Below, piece by piece: positions 25,816 to 36,790 of a stretch of DNA of 64,000 nt. The position numbers were made by a program, and so were the translations under genes. Each line of letters begins with the position of its first letter. Position 1 is the stretch's first letter. A model generated the notes under the pieces. It did no database searches, was not told where the DNA came from, and saw nothing but the letters and a program-made list of their open reading frames with translations. The stretch spans positions 62,001 through 126,000 of the forward strand of contig NZ_FXTB01000003.1 in the NCBI RefSeq assembly GCF_900182605.1, given 5' to 3'. The DNA comes from Saccharicrinis carchari. Lineage in GTDB: Bacteria; Bacteroidota; Bacteroidia; Bacteroidales; Marinilabiliaceae.

Positions 25816-26898
25816 ATGAGAGTTGTAAAAATAAAGGAAGCAGGCAAGGGTAATACTTTTGAAATCAGGGTTCAAACGACGCTTGAAGCCATAATAAATG
25901 AAAACAAGAACAAGCAAATTGTTAAGCTGGATGTAACTGTAAATAGTGTGCACAGCAAAAATTTTACGGATGAGTACGACTATGTGCAAGAGACCATTAA
26001 AAAAGTTTTTAAAAACAAGGTTCCGGCTTATTCGATACTATTTAGTCCAATTTGCGATGACAGCGAATTTACCATGCAATATCAAATTTATGATATGGAT
26101 GTTAAGATACAGTATAAAACCTTGCTCAAACATCCGTATGTAACTGCTGAAAGCGAAAATGGTATCGAAATATTCTCTGGGGGAATATCATTTCAAGAAG
26201 ATTCGCTGCTTTTTTCGGCACAACGCTGTTTCGATCTTTCGGAGCAAATATTAATGGCCGAAGACATGAACTTCGGTCATATCCATCAACAGTGGAATTA
26301 TATCCCCACTCCCCACCCAAACACAGATACTCCGGTTGAGGCCCAAGATGGATTACAATTATTTAACGAAGTACAGAATTTTTATTACGAACCACCATTG
26401 TTTGTAAATGGAAAACCTCTTGCCAGAAACAGATATAATTACAACGCTACCCTACTAATTGATTTTATAGCTTTTGCTGTAAATAACGATGTAGTTACAA
26501 CTAAAGAAATACCGAAAGCAGCTATGGATTGGGTCAACGACCATCCCGGTTTAAACAGCAAGCAGGTTGTAGATGGTAAAAACGAACTATGGTTTACCAG
26601 CAGCCCCGGCAATAAGCTGGCGGCAGATAATGAAGCAATAGGTAAATCGAATAAAGATATTGAACAGCAAACCCTTCAAAGTCTAAAAAGTATTGTATCA
26701 CTCAAAGATAGCAGCCACACTCACCTGCACACCAAAGGTGAGTTCAGTTATTTAAAAGTAACCGTAGATCAGAGAGAAGATTATACAAAGGTTGAAGAGT
26801 TGATTAAGAGTTCACTCCCCGGTATAAATGTTTTTTTTGTAAATGGTATTTCTCATCAAAGCGATGTGCTGGTTGAACTTGAAGGCCTTATAATTTGA
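25816..26898 (+). CDS. Chorismatase/RidA-like protein
   Basis: 360 aa. The C-terminal third (about 255-360) resembles RidA/YjgF-fold proteins: DIEQQTLQSLKSI at 281-293, KVTVDQREDY at 314-323 and VLVELEG at 351-357. The middle holds HIHQQWNYIP (155-164) and LQLFNEV, which recall the QWNY and YxxFN segments of FkbO/Hyg5/XanB2-type chorismatases. Those enzymes convert chorismate to hydroxybenzoates or a dihydrodiol. I therefore infer a chorismatase-type enzyme; the product cannot be predicted. The next gene is an MMPL exporter (58 bp gap), a pairing also seen in aryl-polyene pigment loci, but no ketosynthase or acyl-carrier gene is here. A non-catalytic RidA relative is the alternative. Confidence 0.6.
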   Translation: MRVVKIKEAGKGNTFEIRVQTTLEAIINENKNKQIVKLDVTVNSVHSKNFTDEYDYVQETIKKVFKNKVPAYSILFSPICDDSEFTMQYQIYDMDVKIQYKTLLKHPYVTAESENGIEIFSGGISFQEDSLLFSAQRCFDLSEQILMAEDMNFGHIHQQWNYIPTPHPNTDTPVEAQDGLQLFNEVQNFYYEPPLFVNGKPLARNRYNYNATLLIDFIAFAVNNDVVTTKEIPKAAMDWVNDHPGLNSKQVVDGKNELWFTSSPGNKLAADNEAIGKSNKDIEQQTLQSLKSIVSLKDSSHTHLHTKGEFSYLKVTVDQREDYTKVEELIKSSLPGINVFFVNGISHQSDVLVELEGLII

Positions 26899-26956
26899 TA
26901 ACAAAAAAACCTTTAAAGCGTTATCTTCTTACTTATTTTAAACATTGTAACACAAT

Positions 26957-29380
26957 ATGTGGATTTTTATTGCACGCACTATATTAAAAAACAGAATACT
27001 GTTTTTAAGTATCTTATTTATTATTACTGCCTTTTTTGCTTACAAAGGCACAGGTGTTGAAATGTCGTACCAGTATGCTCCATTGCTACCCGAAGACGAC
27101 CCTACTTATTTAGAATATGAAGCCTTTGAAAAGGTTTTTAGCAACGAGGGCAACTTAATGGTGATAGGGGTAAAAGACAAAAACTTCTTTCAACTGGAAC
27201 ACTTTAAATACTGGAATCAACTAAGGGCTGATGTAAATTCAATAGAAGGGGTGAGCTCGGTTTTTTCGGTATCAGAATCTTTTGATCTTGTAAAAAATAC
27301 GGAACTTAAACAGTTTGATCTCAAACCCTTGTTCAATGAGGAGATCAACGCTCAACACGAACTGGACTCCATCAAAAACAGATTTTACGAACTACCTTTT
27401 TACAAAGGAAACATTTACAATAAAAATAAGGATGCCTACTTGATGGCCATTACGCTGGAACCTGAAATACTGCAAAGTCCGGAAAGAGTGGCGCTGATAA
27501 ATGAAATAGTAAAAGCCGGCGAAAATTACACCCGCAACACGAAAATAGACCTGCATTATTCGGGCTTGCCCTATATTAGGGTAACCACTGCCGAGATGAT
27601 AAAAAAAGAACTGAACATGTTTATTTTTTTAGCATTAGGCATAACCGCTGTTATTATGTTTCTGTTTTTCCGATCCTTTAAAGTGGTCATGTTTTCGATG
27701 CTGGTAGTGGGCATGGCAGTTATTTGGGTAGTGGGTACGCAAGCGCTTTTGGGTTTTAAAATTACCATATTAACTGGCATGATACCGCCTCTTATTATTG
27801 TAATAGGTATTCCCAACTCCGTTTTTCTGCTCAATAAATACCATCAGGAATTTAAACAACACGGTAACAAAATAAAAGCCCTGCAACGCGTAATATGTAA
27901 AATTGGTAATGCCACCTTTTTAACTAACCTTACAACAGCCAGTGGATTTGCCACTTTTATATTTACCAGCAGCCGTATTTTGGTAGAGTTTGGCATTATA
28001 GCCGCTATCAACATTATCGGTGTTTTTATTTTATCCATATTGCTTATCCCCATTATTTTCAGTTTTTTATCCGTACCTCAGGATCGGCATCTAAACCACT
28101 TGAATAACAAAACGGTAAACAAGATGGTAGATAAGCTGGTACACATAACCCTTAATCACAGACGTTCGGTTTACATAACCACAGGACTGGTACTGATACT
28201 GGGCGCCATTGGCATAGCGAATATAAAAACAACGGGTTACATGCTCGACGATATTCCGCATCACGATCCGCTGTACTTAGATTTAGTGTTTTTTGAAGAT
28301 AACTTTGACGGCCTGATGCCGTTGGAGATAATGATAGATAGCAAAAAAGCCAATACGGCATTAAGAACTTCCAATTTAAAAAAGTTGGATCAATTGCATC
28401 AAAAGCTGTCCGCGCATCCTGATATCTCCGGTGCTATCGCCTTATCCGAAGTGGTTAAGTTTGCACGCCAGGCGTTTTATAATGGCAACCCAAAGTATTA
28501 TAGTATCCCCAGCAAGCAGGAACGTAATTTTTTGCTTTCGTATGTATCAAAGGGGAGCGGACAACAGTCGAGTGTCATCAACTCATTTTTGGATTCGCTC
28601 AAGCAAAAAACCAGAATGAGTTTTAGGATAAAAGATATAGGTACCACTAAAATGACCGACCTCAATACAACGGTACAAGAAAATATAAACGAAATATTTC
28701 CTGAGGACAAATATCAAACTACCGTTACAGGTGCCAGCGTATTGTTTTTTAAAGGCACAAAATACCTTATACGTAATCTCTTCACCAGCCTGTTTTTAGC
28801 CATTCTACTGATTGCCTCTTTTATGGCCTGGATGTTTTCGTCGAAACGGATGGTGCTGGTTTCGCTGATACCTAACGTAATACCGCTTATCTCTACTGCC
28901 GCCCTTATGGGATATTTTGGTATTCCCATTAAACCATCCACCATACTGGTATTTAGTATTGCCTTCGGAATTTCCGTTGATGATACAATACATTACCTGG
29001 CCAAATACCGCCAGGAGCTAAGCGAAACCAACTGGAGTATAAAAGCTGCCACAGTACTGGCGCTCAAAGAAACCGGTGTGAGCATGATATACACGTCCAT
29101 TATCTTGTTTTTTGGTTTTGGTATTTTTGGTTTTTCAAGCTTTGGCGGTACGGTAGCTTTGGGCATTCTGGTGGCGGTAACTTTACTCATCGCGCTACTA
29201 TCCAATTTAATACTGTTGCCCTCCTTGTTGTTATCCTTAGAAAAAATTATTACCAACAAATCGTTTAAAGAACCGTTATTACAAATATACAACGAAGACG
29301 AGGACATAGAGATTGCGGACTTAAGAATAAAAAACAGCGAAACAAAACGAATAAGCCCTAACTCACAAACCGAAGAATAA
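26957..29380 (+). CDS. MMPL/RND-superfamily exporter
   Basis: 807 aa. Typical internal duplication: TM1 (about 8-27), a large extracytoplasmic loop, a five-to-six-helix bundle (about 218-375), then the same pattern repeated (about 400-760), ending in a charged cytoplasmic tail. The segments IPPLIIVIGIPNSVFLLNKYH and the second-half SIAFGISVDDTIHYLAKYR carry the polar TM4/TM10 residues that couple proton flow. The family exports lipids, hopanoids or aryl-polyene-like compounds. It follows the chorismatase-like gene by 58 bp and its stop is 5 bp from the prenyl synthase start, so the three probably form an operon. Cargo unknown. Confidence 0.85.
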   Translation: MWIFIARTILKNRILFLSILFIITAFFAYKGTGVEMSYQYAPLLPEDDPTYLEYEAFEKVFSNEGNLMVIGVKDKNFFQLEHFKYWNQLRADVNSIEGVSSVFSVSESFDLVKNTELKQFDLKPLFNEEINAQHELDSIKNRFYELPFYKGNIYNKNKDAYLMAITLEPEILQSPERVALINEIVKAGENYTRNTKIDLHYSGLPYIRVTTAEMIKKELNMFIFLALGITAVIMFLFFRSFKVVMFSMLVVGMAVIWVVGTQALLGFKITILTGMIPPLIIVIGIPNSVFLLNKYHQEFKQHGNKIKALQRVICKIGNATFLTNLTTASGFATFIFTSSRILVEFGIIAAINIIGVFILSILLIPIIFSFLSVPQDRHLNHLNNKTVNKMVDKLVHITLNHRRSVYITTGLVLILGAIGIANIKTTGYMLDDIPHHDPLYLDLVFFEDNFDGLMPLEIMIDSKKANTALRTSNLKKLDQLHQKLSAHPDISGAIALSEVVKFARQAFYNGNPKYYSIPSKQERNFLLSYVSKGSGQQSSVINSFLDSLKQKTRMSFRIKDIGTTKMTDLNTTVQENINEIFPEDKYQTTVTGASVLFFKGTKYLIRNLFTSLFLAILLIASFMAWMFSSKRMVLVSLIPNVIPLISTAALMGYFGIPIKPSTILVFSIAFGISVDDTIHYLAKYRQELSETNWSIKAATVLALKETGVSMIYTSIILFFGFGIFGFSSFGGTVALGILVAVTLLIALLSNLILLPSLLLSLEKIITNKSFKEPLLQIYNEDEDIEIADLRIKNSETKRISPNSQTEE

Positions 29381-29385
29381 TATTT

Positions 29386-30360
29386 ATGCACAACATTAAA
29401 CACATTCAAGAGCTGGTAAACAGCGAGTTAAACAGCATCAATTTTAATGGTGAACCAAAACAGCTCTATGCCCCCATTGCCTATACTTTGGCCCAGGGCG
29501 GTAAACGGATTAGACCTGTGCTGTGTTTGATGGCCGCACAATTGTTTGGTAAAGATATTACAACGGTGTTATACCCGGCTTTGGGATTAGAGATATTTCA
29601 TAACTTTACCCTTTTGCACGATGACATTATGGACAATGCTCAAGTGCGCAGGAATAAGCCCACGGTGCATGAAAAATGGAATGCCAATGCCGCCATCCTA
29701 TCGGGCGACGCTATGATGATAAAAGCCCATCAGTTTATTTGCCGCTGTGATGAAAAAAAACTGCCTCAGGCCATTGCACTTTTTAACAGCGTGGCGCTGG
29801 GGGTTTGCGAAGGGCAACAATACGATATGGAATTCGAAACACGTAGCGATGTAAGCGTTGATGAATACCTGGAAATGATACGCCTTAAAACCGCCCTTTT
29901 GTTAGCCGGCAGTTTAAAGTTAGGTGCCATTTTGGCCAATGCACCCCACCAAGATGCCGAACTTATTTATCAATTCGGTATAAACATTGGCATGGCTTTT
30001 CAATTGCAGGATGATTATTTGGACAGTTTTGGTAATCAACAGACTTTCGGAAAAAAAATAGGGGGTGACATCATAGCCAACAAAAAAACTTTTTTACTAC
30101 TCACTGCTTTACGAAAAGCCGAAAACCAAGAAAAAAGTAACCTAAACAAATGGGTTACCGTAAAACATTTCGATTGTGAGCAGAAAATAACAGCGGTGAA
30201 AAAAATTTACCAAAAACTATCTGTCGATACCGAATCAAAAATTAAAATGCAAGCCTATTACGATACTGCCATAAGTTGTTTGACCAAAGTTGATGGTCAG
30301 CAGGTGGTTAAAAACGAATTAATGGATTATGCAAGTCAATTAATGCAACGAATTAAGTAG
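29386..30360 (+). CDS. Polyprenyl diphosphate synthase
   Basis: 324 aa. Trans-prenyltransferase that condenses isopentenyl diphosphate onto an allylic diphosphate. First aspartate-rich motif DDIMD at 79-83 followed by NAQVRRNKPTVH; second motif DDYLD at 209-213; GGKRIRP at 38-44. Phe74, five residues before the first motif, would favour a short-chain product such as C15-C20, though chain length cannot be settled by eye. It starts 5 bp after the MMPL exporter and ends 23 bp before atpD. Confidence 0.88.
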   Translation: MHNIKHIQELVNSELNSINFNGEPKQLYAPIAYTLAQGGKRIRPVLCLMAAQLFGKDITTVLYPALGLEIFHNFTLLHDDIMDNAQVRRNKPTVHEKWNANAAILSGDAMMIKAHQFICRCDEKKLPQAIALFNSVALGVCEGQQYDMEFETRSDVSVDEYLEMIRLKTALLLAGSLKLGAILANAPHQDAELIYQFGINIGMAFQLQDDYLDSFGNQQTFGKKIGGDIIANKKTFLLLTALRKAENQEKSNLNKWVTVKHFDCEQKITAVKKIYQKLSVDTESKIKMQAYYDTAISCLTKVDGQQVVKNELMDYASQLMQRIK

Positions 30361-30374
30361 CAATCATAAAATAA

Positions 30375-31895
<1,521 letters not shown>

Positions 31896-32005
31896 GCCTA
31901 TAGTAGAAGGGGTACAGCAGAGAACGAAGACAACAGAGTACGGAGAGTGGAAAGGAAGAGCAGAGAGCGAAAAGAAAAGGAAATAAATAGAAATAAACTA
32001 TTTTT
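31896..32005 (+). repeat. Purine-rich low-complexity spacer between atpD and atpC
   Basis: After the atpD stop the plus strand is mostly A and G for about 90 bases, made of drifting copies of GAGAGCG/GGAGAG-like words. The word GCAGAGAGCGAAAAG at 31960-31974 recurs as GCGGAGAGCGTAAAG at 32321-32335 after atpC. No open frame or hairpin is evident. Confidence 0.55.
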
Positions 32006-32254
32006 ATGGACTTACACTTAAAAATAATAACACCCGAAAAAACATTATACTCGGCCGATGTGGGTTTTATACAGTTGCCGGGAGTAGATGGAAGCTTTAC
32101 GGTATTAAAAGGTCATGCCCCCATTGTATCTATCTTAACAAAAGGAAAAGTTAGGGTGATAGGTAAAGATGGTAAAGAAAGTTTTTTTGAATGTAGCGAG
32201 GGTGTTTTTGAGTGTAATAACAACAGTGCTACCGTTTTAATGGGCAGGGAGTAA
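32006..32254 (+). CDS. atpC: F1-ATPase epsilon subunit (short form)
   Basis: 82 aa, comprising only the N-terminal beta-sandwich domain that contacts gamma and the c-ring: LKIITPEKTLYSADV, QLPGVDGSFTVLKGHAPI and VFECNNNSATVL. The C-terminal two-helix inhibitory domain found in about 135-aa epsilon subunits is absent. Short epsilon subunits are usual in Bacteroidota, so this is not a truncation. The gap from atpD (110 bp) is larger than normal and filled with low-complexity DNA. Confidence 0.93.
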   Translation: MDLHLKIITPEKTLYSADVGFIQLPGVDGSFTVLKGHAPIVSILTKGKVRVIGKDGKESFFECSEGVFECNNNSATVLMGRE

Positions 32255-32428
32255 GCGTGGAGCGTGGAGCTGGGTGCGTGGTGCTGAGTGCTTGCTGATA
32301 GGGTCAAGGAGCATAAAAAAGCGGAGAGCGTAAAGTTTGGAAAAATTCATAGCGGTGAACGGGGAGCATAAACAAAAAATGACTTCGACGTACAATTATT
32401 TTGATCGGAATACTAAACAAGCGAATTT
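32255..32428 (+). repeat. Low-complexity GCGTGGAGC spacer after atpC
   Basis: The first 80 bases repeat GCGTGGAGC, GCGTGGTGC and related words, then the sequence turns into the AG-rich type seen before atpC, sharing GAGAGCG-(t/a)AAAG. No gene or terminator is evident. The material looks like a simple-sequence filler inserted on both sides of atpC. Confidence 0.5.
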
Positions 32429-33436
32429 TTGGAAAAAATATTAATCATCAGGCTAAGCTCCATCGGCGATATTATTCAGTGTATGTCGGTAACTGCCGGT
32501 TTTAAAAACCATTATGCGGATTGCGAAGTGCACTGGATAGTGCGTAAAGATTTGGCTTCACTACTAAGAATAGATCCCCGGATTGACCGCCTTATCGAGT
32601 TCGACCGCGAAGACGGCATGGGCGGGCTCATAAAACTGGCCCTGGCCTTAAAAAAAGAAGGTTATACCCGCGTTTACGATGCACACAGCAACATACGATC
32701 CAACGTACTTAAAACCATTATTTGCCCCTTTGGCATAGGCAGCCAACTCATCACACGCCGTAAAGAGAGACTAAAGCGTATGCTGCTTTTCAACTTTCAG
32801 ATAAATCTGCTACCCAATCCTTTCCGGGCATTCGAATCGTTCCGAAAACCCCTCAACAAATGGGACATTACCAATTTTTATACGCCACACAACAACTGGG
32901 TGTTTCCTGAAAAAACAGAGGAGAAGTGCCAGGATCTGCTTAAAGGGCAATCAAGCAAGTCCATTACCCTGGTGCCATCGGCTGCCTGGGAACTCAAAAG
33001 GTGGCCTGTTGCGTATTGGAAAAAACTGATCGCCCTTCTGCCCGATTTCCATTTTACCATACTGGCGGGACCCGATGATCACTTTTGCCAGGACATTGCC
33101 GACAGCGCACCCGACAGGGTACTTAACCTGGCGGGCAAAACTTCGCTGTTAGAGAGCTTTTGTGTTACTTCGCTATCAAAATACGTGATAAGCGGCGATA
33201 CGGGTTTTTTACATGCCGCCGACCTCTTCGACCTGCCGGGATGTGCTATCATGGGACCTACGGCATTTGGTTTTCCTACGGGCGAAAAAATGAAGGTTTT
33301 TAATTTAGGATTGCCCTGCCAGCCATGCAGCAAACATGGCAACACCAAATGCAAATTAAAAGAAATTAAAAAATGCCTGGTAGATATTACTCCGGAACAG
33401 ATTGCAGCAGAAGTAAAAAGGAGCTTTCCGAAATAA
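32429..33436 (+). CDS. GT9-family heptosyltransferase-like protein
   Basis: 335 aa, starting at TTG (32429) because the reading MEKILIIRLSSIGDII is the standard N-terminus of ADP-heptose:LPS heptosyltransferases. Other family signs are WELKRWPVAYW, ILAGPDD, GDTGFLHAADLFDLPGCAIMGP and a late PCQPCSKHGN segment. It would add heptose or a similar sugar to the lipopolysaccharide core at the cytoplasmic face. It opens the glycan gene region and is followed after 76 bp by a GT4-GT90 fusion. Confidence 0.88.
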   Translation: MEKILIIRLSSIGDIIQCMSVTAGFKNHYADCEVHWIVRKDLASLLRIDPRIDRLIEFDREDGMGGLIKLALALKKEGYTRVYDAHSNIRSNVLKTIICPFGIGSQLITRRKERLKRMLLFNFQINLLPNPFRAFESFRKPLNKWDITNFYTPHNNWVFPEKTEEKCQDLLKGQSSKSITLVPSAAWELKRWPVAYWKKLIALLPDFHFTILAGPDDHFCQDIADSAPDRVLNLAGKTSLLESFCVTSLSKYVISGDTGFLHAADLFDLPGCAIMGPTAFGFPTGEKMKVFNLGLPCQPCSKHGNTKCKLKEIKKCLVDITPEQIAAEVKRSFPK

Positions 33437-33512
33437 ACAATTTAGTAAACATACTTCACTAAATTACCGCAATAATGCTATTTTTGCATTTCAGCAAAAC
33501 AAGGCAAATTAT

Positions 33513-35627
33513 ATGACCATATTATTTATTAACTCCATTGGCAAAAACAAATGGGGCGGTGGCGAAAAATGGATTGTTAATACCGCACATGGTTTACAGC
33601 AACTTGGTCATAAGGTAATTGTGGGAGGCAGACGAAACGCTGTGTTAATAAAAGCTGCACAGGAAAAAGGTATCGACACAACCAGAATAAACTATTGCAA
33701 CGACTTTAGCCTGTTTAGTTCCTTGCAGCTCACCCAATACATCAATAAACACCGCGTATCGGTAATCGTGGCCAGCCTGAACCGCGATGTACGTGTGGCG
33801 GGTTTTGCCGCCATGTTATCCAAACACAAGCCCAGGGTAATTGGCCGTCAGGGCGTACAGCTCATCACCAAAAAATGGAAATATAAATTTACTTTTAAAA
33901 ATTTTTCACATGGTATTTTAACCAACTCCCTTTCGCTTAAAAAAATATACGACAGCTATAATTGGTGGGACGATACCTTTGTTAAGGTGATATACAACGG
34001 CATAGCGGAAACGCAACCTTGCCTAAAACCGTTCAACTACGCCAGCATATGCGAGTTAACTCCTCAAACTAAAGTGATATTAAGTGCTGGTCGCTTGGAT
34101 AAACAAAAGGGCTTTGGATACCTGGTAAAGGCTGCAAAAATTGCCAAAGAAAAAAACGAGGACTTCAAATTCTTTATCGCCGGAACCGGTAAGCAATTTA
34201 AATACCTGAGCAAACTAATAGCCGACAACGAACTAAAAAACCATGTATTCCTGCTCGGTTTTGTCGAAGATATCCATAGCTTGTTTAAAGGTGCTGATGT
34301 TTTTGTATTACCCTCCTTATACGAGGGAATGCCCAATGTACTTTTAGAGTCGATGCTGGAAATGGTACCGGTAGTTACAACCCCGGTAAATGGTGCGGCA
34401 GAGCTTGTTGAAGAATCGAAAACCGGATTCTTTATCCCTACCAAAGATGCCAACGCCATATACGAAAAAATAAAATTTGTACTCAACAACCCACAAATTA
34501 CCCAACAAATAGCCGCTCAGGCCAAGGAAACTGTATTAGAAAAATTTAGTCTGGATAAATCTGTACAGCTTGTTGACGCATATCTGCTGGAAATACTGAA
34601 GGAACGGGATACCGCCTCCATATCCATGCAACTCCGGTGGTTTGAGAAAGTGATATCGAAACTACGTACCTTTGGGCACAAAAATTTTAAACCTGCCTAT
34701 TATTTAAAAAATTATTTAAAGTTAAAGCTTTTACCTCCGTTCAATAAAAACGGTATTCATCGCATTATAAAAAGTAAAAACTTATATAGCCCCGAATATT
34801 TAAGCTCCCGCGTTAACTATTACAACAAATTAAACAGCACAATTATCTTTGATGATTCGATAAAATCTTTAAAAGAGTTTGTTTTTACGGGTGAGGAAAA
34901 AACCTACTATTTCGACACTTGGCGATATACACGTTTATTTGACCCCAATCATAAATTGGCATACAAATTTGGAGATGTAACCACCGTTCCGGCCAATCCT
35001 TCAATAGTAAAAAGCCGACCCATATTGGGTAATAATAAGAACTCGATATTACTGAACCTTAATTATATACGCCATTTTATATTTGTAAAAGACCGGTACG
35101 CATATCTCGCTAAAAAAAACCTACTGGTATGGCGTGGTAACGTTTGGACCTACCAACCACACCGTATAGATTTTTTCCAGAAGCACTTTGAAAACCCGTT
35201 GTGCAACATAGGACATGTTAACAAAGCCGATTTTGATAGCACTTGGCTCACTGATAAACTGACCATCGACGAACAATTAAAGTATAAGTTTATCTTATCC
35301 ATCGAAGGTAACGACGTAGCCACCAATTTAAAGTGGATTATGTCATCAAACTCCATAGCCGTAATGCCAACACCTAAATACGAAACCTGGTTTATGGAGG
35401 GCACCCTAAAGCCCGACTACCATTATATACATATCAAAGACGATTATTCCGATTTAAACGAAAAACTGAACTTTTATATCCGTTATCCCGAAAAAGCGGA
35501 AGAGATACGCATAAATGCAAATAAATATGTAAGTCAGTTCAAAAACAAAAAGCGGGAAAAATTAATTTCTGTTTTGGTGCTGGAAAAGTATTTTGAGAAA
35601 ACAGGTCATCTACCCAGTGTACGATAA
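33513..35627 (+). CDS. Two-domain glycosyltransferase, GT4 fused to GT90/LpsA-like
   Basis: 704 aa, about twice the length of a normal GT4. Residues 1-365 are a GT4 enzyme: MTILFINSIGKNKWGGGEKW, LSAGRLDKQKGFGYLVKAA, and the nucleotide-sugar motif FVLPSLYEGMPNVLLES. Residues about 400-704 resemble GT90/CAP10-LpsA proteins: YYFDTWRYTRLFDP, LLVWRGNVW, YKFILSIEGNDVATNLKW and KYETWFMEGTLKPDYHY. One continuous frame joins them, so this is a natural fusion able to add two sugars, probably to LPS core or O-antigen. Its 3' end overlaps the convergent minus-strand gene by 22 bp. Confidence 0.85.
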   Translation: MTILFINSIGKNKWGGGEKWIVNTAHGLQQLGHKVIVGGRRNAVLIKAAQEKGIDTTRINYCNDFSLFSSLQLTQYINKHRVSVIVASLNRDVRVAGFAAMLSKHKPRVIGRQGVQLITKKWKYKFTFKNFSHGILTNSLSLKKIYDSYNWWDDTFVKVIYNGIAETQPCLKPFNYASICELTPQTKVILSAGRLDKQKGFGYLVKAAKIAKEKNEDFKFFIAGTGKQFKYLSKLIADNELKNHVFLLGFVEDIHSLFKGADVFVLPSLYEGMPNVLLESMLEMVPVVTTPVNGAAELVEESKTGFFIPTKDANAIYEKIKFVLNNPQITQQIAAQAKETVLEKFSLDKSVQLVDAYLLEILKERDTASISMQLRWFEKVISKLRTFGHKNFKPAYYLKNYLKLKLLPPFNKNGIHRIIKSKNLYSPEYLSSRVNYYNKLNSTIIFDDSIKSLKEFVFTGEEKTYYFDTWRYTRLFDPNHKLAYKFGDVTTVPANPSIVKSRPILGNNKNSILLNLNYIRHFIFVKDRYAYLAKKNLLVWRGNVWTYQPHRIDFFQKHFENPLCNIGHVNKADFDSTWLTDKLTIDEQLKYKFILSIEGNDVATNLKWIMSSNSIAVMPTPKYETWFMEGTLKPDYHYIHIKDDYSDLNEKLNFYIRYPEKAEEIRINANKYVSQFKNKKREKLISVLVLEKYFEKTGHLPSVR

Positions 35628-36784
35628 ATATATAATATTTGATCCCTAAATGTTTCATCATTTGCTTTAGGGTGCTTAATAAATTTCTCTAAAAATTCGT
35701 TATACTTCTCTTCATCAACAAAGTTTAATTGATTGCTAATTAACTCCCCATCCACATTACTCATATTAATCGTTTCTTTATCGAAAAAAGTAGAAAACAT
35801 CGTAATACCGGTTGACACATTGCTTTGATTAAACAAATCGGAATGAAGCAAAAGAAAAGGTTTTTTAAAAATAACCGCAAAATTTATTGCAGTGGAGAAA
35901 TGTAACAAAACAACTTTTGACTTTTGAATTAATTCTGCCGTTTTATTAAAATATAAATCAAATTCCGATTTAAAATCTTCGGTGTGCACATCTTGTCTTC
36001 TGGGGTGCGAAGCAATTATAACTTTTAAACCAGTTCGCTTTTTAAAGTCTGATAAAAATTGATTTATCTCGGTATAATATTGCTCTGCCGTGAAATTATA
36101 CACGATACGATGGGTTTTGAAATCGGGATGATGAACAAAATACTGATCGATAAACACTGCGTAATCCTCATCAATTTTTACCGTATTTTCAACCTCCATG
36201 GCCACTTTATAATCCGGAGATAACGCATGTTTTACAGAAGTACTTTTTCCTATTAGCTTTTCAAAGATAGACTTCCCTTTTATTCTCGAAGAGATAATCA
36301 TTTGAGCTGATTTTAGGTAAAACAGCGATGCATAGAAATAATAAATCTCTTTGGGCTTGCCTATTATTTTTTTTGTATTGAGTTTCTTAAAAAACTTGAT
36401 ATAGCTATGCCTTAGATCTTTTAATTTGTTTGTGGAATAGATGGACGGGAAAGAAATTTGTTCAATTATTACATAGGGCATTTTACTTTTAAAAATTATG
36501 TAATACATCCAGGCACTACTGGTAATGTACGGCACCCGCGAAATAATGACCGAACCGTTCAGGTTATGGTGAATAAAATCCCGAAACTCTTTTCTAGATG
36601 AGAATTTAACAACGTACTGCTCTAGCTCGGGAGGTAATTTTGATTCAATTTCTTGTCTTTTTAAGAATCTGGTCAAATCCAAAAACCTTACATTAAACCC
36701 TTTCTCAACCAGAAACTCAAACTCGTTCCTGATGAAAAATTCCTTGTTAAACGGAAAACGATCGATAAAAAAAATATTTTTCAT
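35606..36784 (-). CDS. Unrecognised protein, tandem paralogue 2; candidate GT-B transferase
   Basis: 392 aa, clearly paralogous to the gene just upstream (6 bp apart). No signal peptide or membrane segment is evident. Conserved between the two copies: an opening NIFFI-RFPF segment, a central FVHHPDFKT, ASHPRR (HP at 260-261), and HFSTAIN-AVIFKKPF (from His295). An HP motif followed by a Ser/Thr motif is the pattern of GT-B sialyltransferases and polysialyltransferases. Because CMP-sialate-type genes follow nearby, I infer a sugar transferase using that donor. I do not recognise the family itself. Confidence 0.6.
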   Translation of the reverse strand: MKNIFFIDRFPFNKEFFIRNEFEFLVEKGFNVRFLDLTRFLKRQEIESKLPPELEQYVVKFSSRKEFRDFIHHNLNGSVIISRVPYITSSAWMYYIIFKSKMPYVIIEQISFPSIYSTNKLKDLRHSYIKFFKKLNTKKIIGKPKEIYYFYASLFYLKSAQMIISSRIKGKSIFEKLIGKSTSVKHALSPDYKVAMEVENTVKIDEDYAVFIDQYFVHHPDFKTHRIVYNFTAEQYYTEINQFLSDFKKRTGLKVIIASHPRRQDVHTEDFKSEFDLYFNKTAELIQKSKVVLLHFSTAINFAVIFKKPFLLLHSDLFNQSNVSTGITMFSTFFDKETINMSNVDGELISNQLNFVDEEKYNEFLEKFIKHPKANDETFRDQILYIYRTLGR

Positions 36785-36790
36785 AACTCC

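Noticed and set aside
25816-30360. Complete aryl-polyene or flexirubin pigment cluster
   Set aside because: No ketosynthase, acyl-carrier protein, dehydratase or acyltransferase genes are present; only a chorismatase-like protein and an exporter fit.
32006-32254. atpC as a truncated gene
   Set aside because: The 82-residue length lacks the C-terminal helices, but short epsilon subunits are usual in Bacteroidota and the retained domain is complete.
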